Shown here: in pieces, positions 36,430 through 44,944 of the stretch
Layout: each line of letters opens with the position of its first letter
Numbering within the stretch: the stretch's first letter is position 1
DNA from: Burkholderiaceae bacterium
GTDB lineage: Bacteria > Pseudomonadota > Gammaproteobacteria > Burkholderiales > Burkholderiaceae_C
DNA length: 54,148 nucleotides
Assembly (NCBI GenBank): GCA_024710165.1
Contig: JANJVG010000092.1
Span: 1-54,148 of the forward strand
Direction: 5' to 3'
Position numbers and translations under genes: made by a program
The notes under the pieces: generated by a model
Told to the model about the DNA's origin: nothing
The model's input: the letters and a program-made list of their open reading frames with translations, nothing else
Databases searched by the model: none

Positions 36430-36936
36430 ATGACGGCATTTCTGAACAAAACCCTGGCCCACTTGCTGCTTGCTGCAGGCTGTGTGGCAGCCCTGGCTGC
36501 TGGTCCGGCGCGTGCCCAGAGCGAGGCCTCGGTGGCCCTCTCTCTGCTGCCCGTGCTGCAGAACCGCCAGCAGGTCCGCGCGCTACAGCACCCTCCCTAC
36601 AGCATGGTCAGCTACGCCTGGGGGCGCACGTACCAGCAGTCCAACCAGTGGGCGCTGGAAACCCTGGCCCTGGCCATGGAGCCCGACAGCGTGCGCACGC
36701 GCGACCAGGCCCAGGCCTGGCTCCAATTCAAGGGCTACCAACCCAGCGTGCTGAAGATCGGCGCACTCACGCGGCTGGGCGGGCGCATGGGCTCGGCCAA
36801 CATCGCGTTCGACGACCACCCGGGTGAGCAGCGCTTCGCCGACCGCATCGAAACCGTCACGGTCGATTCGGTGCTGGCCTGGCTGGAGCGGGCGCGGCTG
36901 GGGTCCAAGCCCGTGGTGTTTTCCGTGAAATATTGA
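36430..36936 (+). CDS. Exported protein of unknown function
   Basis: 168 residues from the ATG at 36430, supported by AAGGAG at 36415-36420. Signal peptide at residues 1-29: HLLLAAGCVAALAAG with cleavage likely after ARA. The mature part has no cysteines and no motif I recognise; features include PPYSMVSYAWGRTYQQSNQW and the closing VTVDSVLAWLERARLG. It is probably periplasmic. The TGA stop (36934-36936) lies at the edge of repeat copy D, so the native end may have been changed by the repeat. Confidence 0.7.
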   Translation: MTAFLNKTLAHLLLAAGCVAALAAGPARAQSEASVALSLLPVLQNRQQVRALQHPPYSMVSYAWGRTYQQSNQWALETLALAMEPDSVRTRDQAQAWLQFKGYQPSVLKIGALTRLGGRMGSANIAFDDHPGEQRFADRIETVTVDSVLAWLERARLGSKPVVFSVKY

Positions 36937-36990
36937 ATCAAATCGGGCTCTAACGCTTGACGGTCAAGCGCTATAAGCTATCAAATTGGT
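36933..36990 (-). repeat. Dispersed repeat copy D
   Basis: Minus orientation. Core (reverse complement) ATAGCTTATAGCGCTT at 36966-36981; paired arms AACGCTTGA / TCAAGCGCT precede it on the plus strand. It overlaps the stop codon of the exported-protein gene and separates it from the zinc-ribbon membrane-protein gene. Confidence 0.75.
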
Positions 36991-37012
36991 AGTGATCTAA
37001 CGAGAGGGAATC

Positions 37013-38086
37013 ATGAGCAAAGCATTGCGACTGTCCGAGAAATGGTTCCGCCGTGGCCTGTGGCTGGTGGCGGTGGTGTTTGCGGGTTTCCTGATCGGCC
37101 TGGGCGGCACCATCGTGGGCGACCTGCCCAAGATCGAGGTGCCGTTGCAGGTGGATGACTTTCTGGACCGTGCCCAGGCCGAGAAGCTGCGCGCGCAGAT
37201 CCGGGACCAGCGCCAGGCCGAGCAGGATGCCCAGACGGCGCTGGAACAGGCGCAACTGCAGCGCAGCAAGACGCGCAGCGAAAGCCAGGCGGCGCGCGAG
37301 ACTTTCAACAACTGGCTGGCCGCGCGCAGCGTGACGCAGCGTGTGGAACACGACCCGGAGGTGATGGCGCGCACCAAGGTGCTGGATGGGCTCAAGCAAA
37401 CCGAGCAGCGCACGCAGCAGGCGGTCGAGGCGCAGCAACAGGCGCTGCTCGATGCACGCCAGGCGGCCACGGCCGCGCAGCGGCAGCTCAGCCGCATGGA
37501 ATCCAGCGCCTATGAGAAGCTGGGCGTGGAGCGCCGCAAGGTGGAGTTGCGCGTCTTTCTGTACCGCCTGGCGCTCACGCTGCCGCTGCTGGTGGTGGCA
37601 GGCTGGCTGTTCGTGAAGCAGCGCAAAGGCACCTACTGGCCCTTTGTCTGGGGCTTCATCTTCTTCGCGCTGTTCGCCTTCTTCGTCGAACTGGTGCCCT
37701 ACCTGCCCAGCTACGGCGGCTACGTGCGCTACGTGGTGGGCATCGGTATCACGGTGCTGGTGGGGCGCTACGCCATCCTGGCGCTGAACCGCTACCTGGA
37801 GCGCCAGAAGCAGGCCGAATCCCTGCCCGACCAGGAGCGCCGCAAGGAGCTGAGTTACGACGTGGCGCTGGCGCGCCTGGCCAAGAATGTGTGCCCGGGT
37901 TGTGAGCGACTGGTGGACTTGAAGAACGAGAAAATCGACTTCTGCCCGCACTGCGGCATCGGCCTGTTCGACCACTGCGGCCATTGCAGCACGCGCAAGA
38001 GCGCCTTTGCCCGGTTCTGCCATGCCTGCGGCACGAACAGCCACAAGGCGGCGCCTGCGCCTACAGTGCCTGCCACGTCCGCGTGA
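37013..38086 (+). CDS. Coiled-coil membrane protein with double zinc ribbon
   Basis: 357 residues; GAGAGGG lies just before the ATG. TM1 is about residues 15-35, then a long Gln/Ala-rich coiled coil (about 48-178), then three spans (about 183-202, 209-228, 237-258). The cytoplasmic C-terminus has four CxxC pairs at 294/297, 311/314, 322/325 and 336/339 (CPGC, CPHC, CGHC, CHAC), forming two zinc ribbons. The coiled coil should be extracytoplasmic if TM1 enters normally. I know no function for this architecture; zinc ribbons of this type mediate protein or nucleic-acid contacts. Flanking genes (exported protein, DUF3597) give no clear pathway. Confidence 0.8.
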   Translation: MSKALRLSEKWFRRGLWLVAVVFAGFLIGLGGTIVGDLPKIEVPLQVDDFLDRAQAEKLRAQIRDQRQAEQDAQTALEQAQLQRSKTRSESQAARETFNNWLAARSVTQRVEHDPEVMARTKVLDGLKQTEQRTQQAVEAQQQALLDARQAATAAQRQLSRMESSAYEKLGVERRKVELRVFLYRLALTLPLLVVAGWLFVKQRKGTYWPFVWGFIFFALFAFFVELVPYLPSYGGYVRYVVGIGITVLVGRYAILALNRYLERQKQAESLPDQERRKELSYDVALARLAKNVCPGCERLVDLKNEKIDFCPHCGIGLFDHCGHCSTRKSAFARFCHACGTNSHKAAPAPTVPATSA

Positions 38087-38166
38087 TACAAAACTCTCTG
38101 GCGCCCCGGGGTACTGCCCCGGGGGTCAGACACGATGCCAACGTCAACTTCACTTCGGGAGTACCC

Positions 38167-38559
38167 ATGGGTTTCTTTTCCAACATCTTCGCCAAAATTT
38201 TCCCCTCGGCCAAGGCCGAAGACATCGTGGCGGCTCCGCCTGCTGCTGCATCTGCTGCGGCCCCTGCGGCCCCCACTGCGCCCGCAGGCCCGGCATCCAT
38301 CCCGCTGGGGGAAGTGGCCCCCATTCTGGACGCCATGCCCGGAGCCAAGGGGTTGAACTGGCGCACCTCCATCGTGGACCTGCTCAAGCTGCTGGGCCTG
38401 GACAGCAGCCTGGCTGCGCGCAAGGAACTGGCGGCTGAACTGCTGTACAGCGGCAATGACGAACCGGGCTCGGCCGCCTGGAACATCTGGCTGCACAAGC
38501 AGGTGATGCGCAGCATTGCCGCCAACGGCGGCACGCTGCCGCCGGATCTGCTCGACTGA
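38167..38559 (+). CDS. DUF3597 protein
   Basis: 130 residues from the ATG at 38167 (MGFFSNIFAKIF). After an amphipathic N-terminus and an Ala/Pro-rich linker (about 22-45), the C-terminal 80 residues match DUF3597: LNWRTSIVDLLKLLGLDSSL and AARKELAAELLY. Family members are small, lack catalytic motifs and are often linked to LysM-type or stress proteins; function unknown. No signal peptide. It is followed by a GC hairpin in the convergent gap with the glutathione S-transferase gene. Confidence 0.85.
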   Translation: MGFFSNIFAKIFPSAKAEDIVAAPPAAASAAAPAAPTAPAGPASIPLGEVAPILDAMPGAKGLNWRTSIVDLLKLLGLDSSLAARKELAAELLYSGNDEPGSAAWNIWLHKQVMRSIAANGGTLPPDLLD

Positions 38560-38573
38560 GCCTTTTGCACAAC

Positions 38574-38596
38574 GCGGCCCCTGGGGCAGGGGCCGC
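38574..38596. terminator. Hairpin between convergent DUF3597 and GST genes
   Basis: Perfect 8-base stem GCGGCCCC (38574-38581) and GGGGCCGC (38589-38596) with loop TGGGGCA. No T-run on either side, but the position between two converging stop codons suggests shared termination. Confidence 0.5.
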
Positions 38597-38614
38597 CTTC
38601 CTGCCGGGTTTTGT

Positions 38615-39304
38615 TCAGCCCTTCATCACCACCGGCCCGCCCTTGGCCAGTGCGCGCTGGTAGGCCGGGCGCTGCTGCATGCGCTGCAGGTAGGCCTTGA
38701 GGTGCGGGCGGGGTGCGGCGGTGTCGGTGCGCGAGAGAGCGGCCTCCACGGCAAAGCTCATCTGGAAGTCGGCCATGCTCAGGTGCTCGCCCGCAAACCA
38801 GCGGTGCTGCGCCAGGTGGCCCTCCATGAACTCCAGGGCGGTGCTCAGGTTCGGGTCGATGAGCTTTTTTTGCACCTGCTCGCACAGCGTGCGCGCAATG
38901 GGCCGCACAAAAAAGGGCATGGGCTGCGTGGGGATGGTGACGAACACCAGCTTCATCACCAGCCAGTTCATCAGCGAGCCTTCGGCGTAGTGCATCCAGA
39001 AGCGGCACTGGCGGTGCTCTGGCGTGCCGGTTTGGGGCACCAGGTGCGCCAGTTCGGCCGGGGCGCTGCTGGCAAAACGTTCCGCCAGGTACTCGATGAT
39101 GGCGCCCGATTCGGCAATCACGTCGTCCCCGTCGGTGATGACGGGCGACTTGCCCAGCGGGTGCACGGCTTTCAAGGAGGCCGGGGCCAGCTTGGTGCGC
39201 GGATCGCGCCGGTACAGCCGCAGGTCGTAGGGCACGCCCAGTTCTTCCAGCAGCCACAGGATGCGCTGCGAGCGCGAGGTTTCGAGGTGGTGTACGGTCA
39301 GCAT
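38615..39304 (-). CDS. Glutathione S-transferase
   Basis: 229 residues from the ATG at 39304 (MLTVHHLETSRSQR); an ATG at 39313 would add three. The N-terminal thioredoxin-like domain has the SRSQRILWLLEELGVPYDL pattern, with Ser in the catalytic region, and VITDGDDVIAESGAIIEYL, the glutathione gamma-glutamyl contact motif (Glu-Ser). The C-terminal helical domain ends with HLSMADFQMSFAVEAAL. It conjugates glutathione to electrophiles in the cytoplasm; the substrate is unknown. It is transcribed after, and 55 bases from, an MFS transporter gene on the same strand coordinates order (MFS downstream), with no proven link. Confidence 0.92.
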   Translation of the reverse strand: MLTVHHLETSRSQRILWLLEELGVPYDLRLYRRDPRTKLAPASLKAVHPLGKSPVITDGDDVIAESGAIIEYLAERFASSAPAELAHLVPQTGTPEHRQCRFWMHYAEGSLMNWLVMKLVFVTIPTQPMPFFVRPIARTLCEQVQKKLIDPNLSTALEFMEGHLAQHRWFAGEHLSMADFQMSFAVEAALSRTDTAAPRPHLKAYLQRMQQRPAYQRALAKGGPVVMKG

Positions 39305-39359
39305 GGGCGCCATGGTAGCGGGCCGGGGGGCTCAGCGCTGCCGAGGGCCTGTTGCGGTG

Positions 39360-40529
39360 TCACGCCCCGGTGCGCAGCAGGGGCCGCAGCGCCAGCAGCC
39401 CCAGGGCCGGGCCCAGGGCCAACCCCGTGAGCAGGGGGCCCAGTGCCACATGGGCCGACAGTTCGACAAACAGCAGGATGCTGACGATGGAAATGCCAAA
39501 ACCGATGCTGTTGGTGAGCGTAAGCACGCTGCCCACGGCCTGCGGCGGCGCATTGCGCGCCGTGAGTGCCGAAAATTGCGGTGAATCGCCCGACACGGTA
39601 ATGCCCCACACCAGCAGCCAGGCATAGAACAGCGCATTGGGCGCCTGCATGAGCCAGGGCGCCAGCAGGCAGCACAGGCCGCTGGTGGCCAGTTGCACGC
39701 CTGCCACTCGGGCGCTGCCCCAGCGCGGCGCCAGCCAGCCGCCCGCCGTGCAGCCCAGCGCGCCCGCACCCAGTACCCAGAAGGCCGCCCACGACAGCGC
39801 CGTGCCCTGCAGGCGCGTGGCCAGAATCAGCGGCATCAGCACCCACAGCGTGTACAGCTCCCACATGTGGCCAAAATAGCCCAGCACCGAACTGCGCACG
39901 CGTGCATCGGTGGCAATGCTGGCCAGCGCACGCCACTGCAGCGTGGTGACGCGGGCCACTGCACCGGGTGGCTCCGGCAGCAGCGCATACAGCAGCACCC
40001 CGCCCGCAGCCGCCAGCCCCGCCACCCCCAGCATCAGGCTGGGCCAGGGCAGGGCGTCGCCCAGGGCGCGCAGTGCGTGGGCACTGGCCGAGCCCAGAAT
40101 CAGCGCGCCGATCAGCAGCCCCAGCGCTGGCCCCAGCCCGCGCGTGTACCACTGCGAGGCGATCTTCATGCCCACGGGGTAAATGCCCGCCAGAAAAAAA
40201 CCGGTGGCAAAGCGCCAGCCCAGCAGGGCCGGAAAGCTGGTCACCATCGCCCAGGCCCCCACCGTGCAGGCCGCACCCGCCAGGGCGCAGACCAGAAACA
40301 CGCGCCGGGGCGAGAACCGGTCGGCAATGGCCAGCAGCGCAAAGACCAGCGTCCCCAGGATGAAGCCGAACTGCAGCGCCGACGTCAGCGTGCCCACGGC
40401 GGTGGCGGGCCAGCCCAGCTCCCGCTGCAGGTCGGGCATGACGGCGTTGACCGCAAACCACAGCGATGTGCCCGCAAACTGCGCCGCCACCAGCACGGGC
40501 AGGACGGGGGGTGGGACGGCGGCCTGCAT
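39360..40529 (-). CDS. MFS transporter
   Basis: 389 residues from the ATG at 40529; a GTG at 40538 overlaps the vapC stop by one base and is an alternative start. About twelve hydrophobic spans are visible. Family signs: an N-terminal FAGTSLWFAVNAVMPDL, the loop 2-3 region ADRFSPRRVF as a variant of the MFS G-x-x-x-D-R-x-G-R motif, and GDSPQFSALTARNAPPQAVG in the second half. The latter half resembles nitrate/cyanate-type or small-molecule exporters only loosely, so the substrate is unknown. It follows vapBC on the same strand and could be read from that promoter. Confidence 0.88.
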   Translation of the reverse strand: MQAAVPPPVLPVLVAAQFAGTSLWFAVNAVMPDLQRELGWPATAVGTLTSALQFGFILGTLVFALLAIADRFSPRRVFLVCALAGAACTVGAWAMVTSFPALLGWRFATGFFLAGIYPVGMKIASQWYTRGLGPALGLLIGALILGSASAHALRALGDALPWPSLMLGVAGLAAAGGVLLYALLPEPPGAVARVTTLQWRALASIATDARVRSSVLGYFGHMWELYTLWVLMPLILATRLQGTALSWAAFWVLGAGALGCTAGGWLAPRWGSARVAGVQLATSGLCCLLAPWLMQAPNALFYAWLLVWGITVSGDSPQFSALTARNAPPQAVGSVLTLTNSIGFGISIVSILLFVELSAHVALGPLLTGLALGPALGLLALRPLLRTGA

Positions 40530-40537
40530 GGGCGTCA

Positions 40538-40951
40538 CTACACCCAGTTTTCAACCTGGAGGCCGGGCACGCGTGCGAATTCACGGGTGTTGTTGGTCAC
40601 CAGGATCCAGTTTTCTGCGCGCGCGTGCGCGGCGAGCCACAGGTCGTTATTGCCAATAGGTAGCCCCTGTTTTTGCAGCGTGGCGCGGATGTCGCCGTAG
40701 TGCTCGGCGGCGGCCTGCGGCAGTGGGTGCGGCGGGATCATCTGCAGCAGTTGTTCGATGGTGGTGAGGGCACGCTCTCGGGCTTGGCTCTTTTCGGCCC
40801 CAAAACGCAGTTCCCCCACGGTGATGACTGACAGGGCGAGTTCCTGGAGCGTATGGCGTGCCAACCGCTCACGCACCGCCACGGGTTGTTCCTTGGCGAT
40901 GTAGATGCAGATGTTGGTGTCCAGCAGATAGCGAACGGGTGGGATCGCCAT
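40538..40951 (-). CDS. vapC: PIN-domain ribonuclease toxin VapC
   Basis: 137 residues; the ATG at 40951 is two bases past the vapB stop. PIN catalytic residues are in place: Asp11 in LLDTNICIYI, Glu47 in VGELRFGA, Asp103 in GNNDLWLAAHA, and a C-terminal VTNNTREF. VapC toxins cleave specific RNAs, often initiator tRNA or rRNA, until neutralised by VapB. The protein is full length with no missing residue. Its stop codon (TAG at 40538-40540) touches the possible GTG start of the MFS gene. Confidence 0.95.
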   Translation of the reverse strand: MAIPPVRYLLDTNICIYIAKEQPVAVRERLARHTLQELALSVITVGELRFGAEKSQARERALTTIEQLLQMIPPHPLPQAAAEHYGDIRATLQKQGLPIGNNDLWLAAHARAENWILVTNNTREFARVPGLQVENWV

Positions 40952-40953
40952 GG

Positions 40954-41184
40954 TCAGAGCGCCTCGCGCTCCTGTGGTGGCGTATCTTCGCGACCCTGCG
41001 CCAGGAAGTCGGCGGGCAGGGTGGCCAGAACATCGAACACAGCGGCCGCATTGGTGGGCGTCTGTCGCAGCACGATGTCGTCGCCCTGGCGGAAGATCTC
41101 CACCTGTTCGACGTTGAGTCTGAACTCCTTGGGCAGCCGTACCGCCTGGCTGTTGCCAGACTGGAAGACGCGGGCGTAGGTCAT
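40954..41184 (-). CDS. vapB: VapB-type antitoxin (AbrB/MazE fold)
   Basis: 76 residues from the ATG at 41184 (MTYARVFQSGNSQ), with AAGGA at 41191-41195 (reverse strand) as ribosome-binding site. The N-terminal swapped-hairpin DNA-binding motif is FQSGNSQAVRLPKEFRL, followed by VEIFRQGDDIVLR; the C-terminal part (LPADFLAQGRED) should wrap around VapC. It is translated just before vapC and presumably autorepresses via the palindrome at 41205-41225. An upstream extension of the frame to 41262 runs through the operator and was rejected. Confidence 0.94.
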   Translation of the reverse strand: MTYARVFQSGNSQAVRLPKEFRLNVEQVEIFRQGDDIVLRQTPTNAAAVFDVLATLPADFLAQGREDTPPQEREAL

Positions 41185-41204
41185 GGCAATTCCTTGCACA
41201 GAAT

Positions 41205-41225
41205 GTATATATTTTAAGTATATAC
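41205..41225. promoter_or_regulatory. Palindromic operator/promoter of vapBC
   Basis: GTATATA (41205-41211) and TATATAC (41219-41225) flank a 7-base spacer, 20 bases before the vapB start. On the minus strand it includes TATACT, a plausible -10 element. Such palindromes are the usual binding site of the VapB or VapBC repressor. Confidence 0.65.
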
Positions 41226-41242
41226 ACTTCCGTGCGTTGCGA

Positions 41243-41286
41243 CATCCTTGCATTTCATGCATCCAGATGCTGGAAATGCAAGGATG
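41243..41286. repeat. Long near-perfect hairpin between vapB and tgt
   Basis: CATCCTTGCATTTC (41243-41256) and GAAATGCAAGGATG (41273-41286) are a perfect 14-base inverted repeat. Inside it GCATC (41259-41263) pairs with GATGC (41266-41270) around CA, leaving one two-base internal mismatch. It lies 16 bases after the tgt stop on that strand. It could end the tgt transcript, although no T-run follows. Confidence 0.75.
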
Positions 41287-41301
41287 AAGACGCCCACAAA
41301 A

Positions 41302-42537
<1,236 letters not shown>

Positions 42538-42574
42538 CTACACTGACCCCAACCCACCAGAAAAAGGAACTGCC

Positions 42575-43045
42575 ATGCCCCGAATCCTCATTGCCGTTGA
42601 CGGCTCGGAACTCTCGCTCGACGCCGTGCACCACGCCATTGCGCTGACCCGCGACGGCCTGCGTGCCGACTTTGTGCTGGCCAATGTGCAGGAGCCCGCC
42701 TCGCTGTACGAGCTGGTGGTCTCGCGCGACCCCGACCTGATCGCCGCCGCGAGCCTGGAGGCCGGCGAGCACCTCATGGCATCGGCGCGCGCCCTGCTCG
42801 ATGCCGAAGGCCTGACCTACGAGACGGAAGTGGGCGTGGGCGACCCGGCGCACACGCTGGTGGATATTGTGGAGAGCACGGGTTGCGACCTGGTCGTGAT
42901 CGGTGCCCGAGGCCAGGGGGCGCTGAGCAGCGCGCTGCTGGGCTCGGTGTCGCAGGAGCTGGTGCACTCCAGCCCGGTGCCGGTGACCATCGTCAAGCAC
43001 GCCGAGGTGCTGGATGCCGACGAGGACGACAGCGAGACTGCCTGA
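42575..43045 (+). CDS. Universal stress protein (UspA family)
   Basis: 156 residues from the ATG at 42575, with AAGGA at 42564-42568; a longer frame to 42365 overlaps tgt antisense and was rejected. The N-terminal RILIAVDGSELSLDAV and the ATP-binding-type pattern GARGQGALSSALLGSVSQ (G-x2-G-x9-G-S) fit ATP-binding Usp proteins. The C-terminus ends in an acidic tail (DADEDDSETA). Cytoplasmic stress-response role; no partner is evident. It faces an unknown gene on the other strand, with a small shared hairpin. Confidence 0.93.
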   Translation: MPRILIAVDGSELSLDAVHHAIALTRDGLRADFVLANVQEPASLYELVVSRDPDLIAAASLEAGEHLMASARALLDAEGLTYETEVGVGDPAHTLVDIVESTGCDLVVIGARGQGALSSALLGSVSQELVHSSPVPVTIVKHAEVLDADEDDSETA

Positions 43046-43052
43046 CACAAAT

Positions 43053-43077
43053 GCCGGCACGCCTCGCGGCCGCCGGC
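43053..43077. terminator. Hairpin between convergent genes
   Basis: GCCGGC (43053-43058) pairs with GCCGGC (43072-43077) in the 36-base gap between the stop codons of the universal stress protein gene and the minus-strand gene at 43082. Short stem, no T-run. Confidence 0.35.
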
Positions 43078-43081
43078 GGTT

Positions 43082-43468
43082 TCATGCGGCTTTGTGGAAG
43101 GGTTCGGCGGGGCGCTGCAGCTTGCCATGGGGCAAGGTGGCCAGTCGCTTGAACATGCGGCGGCAATAGCCACGAATCCACAGGCACTTGTTCAGTTCGT
43201 CCACGGGCAGCGGGCCCGAGACCACGACGATGTCGTTGGCCACGTCCTGCGCTCCGGCGGCGCGCAGGCGCCGGCGCGTGTTGGCCGCCCACGACTGGAT
43301 GCGGGTGGGGCTGCCATGCTGGTGCACTTCGCCGGTGTGCAGATCGAATGCAATGGCCACCGTGTCGGTCTTGAGCTTGAAGCGTCGCTCGCCCGTGACG
43401 ACGCTGGGCGCTTCGCGCATGTCGTACAGGTAATAGCTGCCGGCCTTGAGCTGGTATTGCATGTCCAT
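43082..43468 (-). CDS. Conserved-looking protein of unknown function
   Basis: 128 residues; the ATG at 43468 has a strong AGGAGGGAGA nine bases upstream, which fixes the start. No signal peptide or membrane span. The N-terminal half is beta-rich (YQLKAGSYYLYDMREAPSVV, RRFKLKTDTVAIAFDLHTG) and the C-terminal half basic and helical (LNKCLWIRGYCRRMFKRLATL). No domain was recognised. The excellent translation signal and codon pattern support a real gene. The 198 bases upstream hold no other gene. Confidence 0.7.
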   Translation of the reverse strand: MDMQYQLKAGSYYLYDMREAPSVVTGERRFKLKTDTVAIAFDLHTGEVHQHGSPTRIQSWAANTRRRLRAAGAQDVANDIVVVSGPLPVDELNKCLWIRGYCRRMFKRLATLPHGKLQRPAEPFHKAA

Positions 43469-43666
43469 GGTGTTGTCTCCCTCCTCAACGGCATTGTCCG
43501 GCGGTGCTGCAGTCGCAATGGCCGGTAAAACGGCGTGAAACAGGTGCTTTTGCGCAGGTCCTGGCTGCGTTGCGCTGCCGTGCCGTGTTCGAGCGCCATT
43601 GTGGCTGCAGGGCGTGGCCAGTTCAATCCTGCGGCGCCGATTTAGGTAACCGATTGTTGTCGTCGC

Positions 43667-44833
43667 TCAAAAGTCGACCAGGCTCAACCCCACCGTGAAC
43701 ACCGTGCGCTTGCGGTTGAAGTCGACCATGCTGGCCCCATAGCCGCTGAAAAGCTGGGTGTGCAGGCGCAGGTTGCTTTTGCCACCGCCCAGGCCCGTGC
43801 CCAGGGTCTGTAGCCACTCCAGCCGCACCGAACCATGGCCGGTGGACGAGAGCGAGTGCCGCAGCGTCGCGCCCAGGGAGTTGTCCTTGTTCACGTTCCA
43901 GAATGCCGACAACTCGCCCCGGCCCACATAGTCGCTGATGCCGGGGTTGTCGTCGCTGCTGGCGCCTTCGGGAACGCGCTTCCAGAGGCGGGCCGTGACC
44001 GACCAGCGCTGGCCCAGCTCCATGCCGGTCATGAGGTAGGCGCGGTTCCAGCTGCGCGAGAGCGGCAGGCTTTGGCCGTTGGACTGGTGTGCAATGCCGA
44101 TGCCGCTGTAGCGCCAGCGCCAGCCCCAGGGCAACTGGGCATCGGTAGGGTAGACGTAGATGACTTCGGGCTCGTGGTCGGTGGTGCGGAATGGGCGCGA
44201 AATCGCCGGGTTGAACAGCTGCCAGTACGACTGCTGCGTGTAACCGAACCACAGCGAGTCTTTGCCCGGCGAGTCGTGGTGGGTGAGCAGGCCCTGGGCG
44301 ATTTTGGTGCGCACCGACAGCTGCAGACGCATCTCGGTGCTGCGGTAGGGCACGGGCTCGGTGGCGGTATGCCCGGGTGCGCCGGAGCTGGGCTGGCGGT
44401 TCACGCTGCTGCTGGCTACCACCGATGCCGTGATGGGCCGGTAGCCGCGGAAGCTGAAGGTGCCGCAGTCGCTGCCCGGCTCCAGTTCCCAAAAGCGCGA
44501 GAGGTCGCTGAACTGGGGGCTGCGGCAACCGCCGGCCGGCTCCACATGGCGGGTGTCCGTGGCCGACGCGGGGGCGTGCGTCACCGCCTGGGGGGCGCCG
44601 GTCTCGGCCGGGGCGGGCCGGGCCGCGTGCGAGGCCGCAGGGGCCTGCCAGGCCTGCTGGCCCGCCCATGCGTCAAAACAGGCCAGCCGGGCGCTGGCAT
44701 CGCTGCCCAGGGCGGCGCAGCGGCGCCATGCGTCGTCGGGCGCAACGGCACTGGGAGCCGGTGCCTGGGCGTGCGCCAGGGGCGCCAGCAGTGCCAGGGC
44801 CAGCAGGGCGGGGGAGCGCGGTCGCAGGGGCAT
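43667..44833 (-). CDS. pldA: Outer membrane phospholipase A1
   Basis: 388 residues from the ATG at 44833; AAGGCG lies six bases before it, while ATGs at 44839, 44860 and 44908 are less likely because the upstream frame runs into repeat copy E. Signal peptide at residues 1-22 (LLALALLAPLAHAQ). A Cys-containing linker of about 100 residues precedes the 12-strand barrel. The catalytic triad motif is intact: His249 and Ser251 in IGIAHQSNGQS and Asn263 in SRSWNRAY. The protein ends in Phe (SLVDF), as expected for BAM-inserted barrels. It hydrolyses phospholipids in the outer leaflet when the membrane is perturbed. Confidence 0.93.
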   Translation of the reverse strand: MPLRPRSPALLALALLAPLAHAQAPAPSAVAPDDAWRRCAALGSDASARLACFDAWAGQQAWQAPAASHAARPAPAETGAPQAVTHAPASATDTRHVEPAGGCRSPQFSDLSRFWELEPGSDCGTFSFRGYRPITASVVASSSVNRQPSSGAPGHTATEPVPYRSTEMRLQLSVRTKIAQGLLTHHDSPGKDSLWFGYTQQSYWQLFNPAISRPFRTTDHEPEVIYVYPTDAQLPWGWRWRYSGIGIAHQSNGQSLPLSRSWNRAYLMTGMELGQRWSVTARLWKRVPEGASSDDNPGISDYVGRGELSAFWNVNKDNSLGATLRHSLSSTGHGSVRLEWLQTLGTGLGGGKSNLRLHTQLFSGYGASMVDFNRKRTVFTVGLSLVDF

Positions 44834-44865
44834 GTTCATCGCCTTGGGCCGTGGGGCCATAAAAA

Positions 44866-44930
44866 TATGGGTCAAAAATGGCTCTAGCGCTTTATGGATA
44901 AGCGCCATAAGCTATGAATAATGTAGCAAA
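44866..44930 (-). repeat. Dispersed repeat copy E
   Basis: Minus orientation. Core (reverse complement) ATAGCTTATGGCGCTT at 44900-44915, paired with TAGCGCTTTATGG on the plus strand. It fills the gap between rep and pldA (both minus strand), so the rep-to-pldA read-through RNA would contain its hairpin. Confidence 0.75.
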
Positions 44931-44944
44931 AAGGCCGTGCCGCA

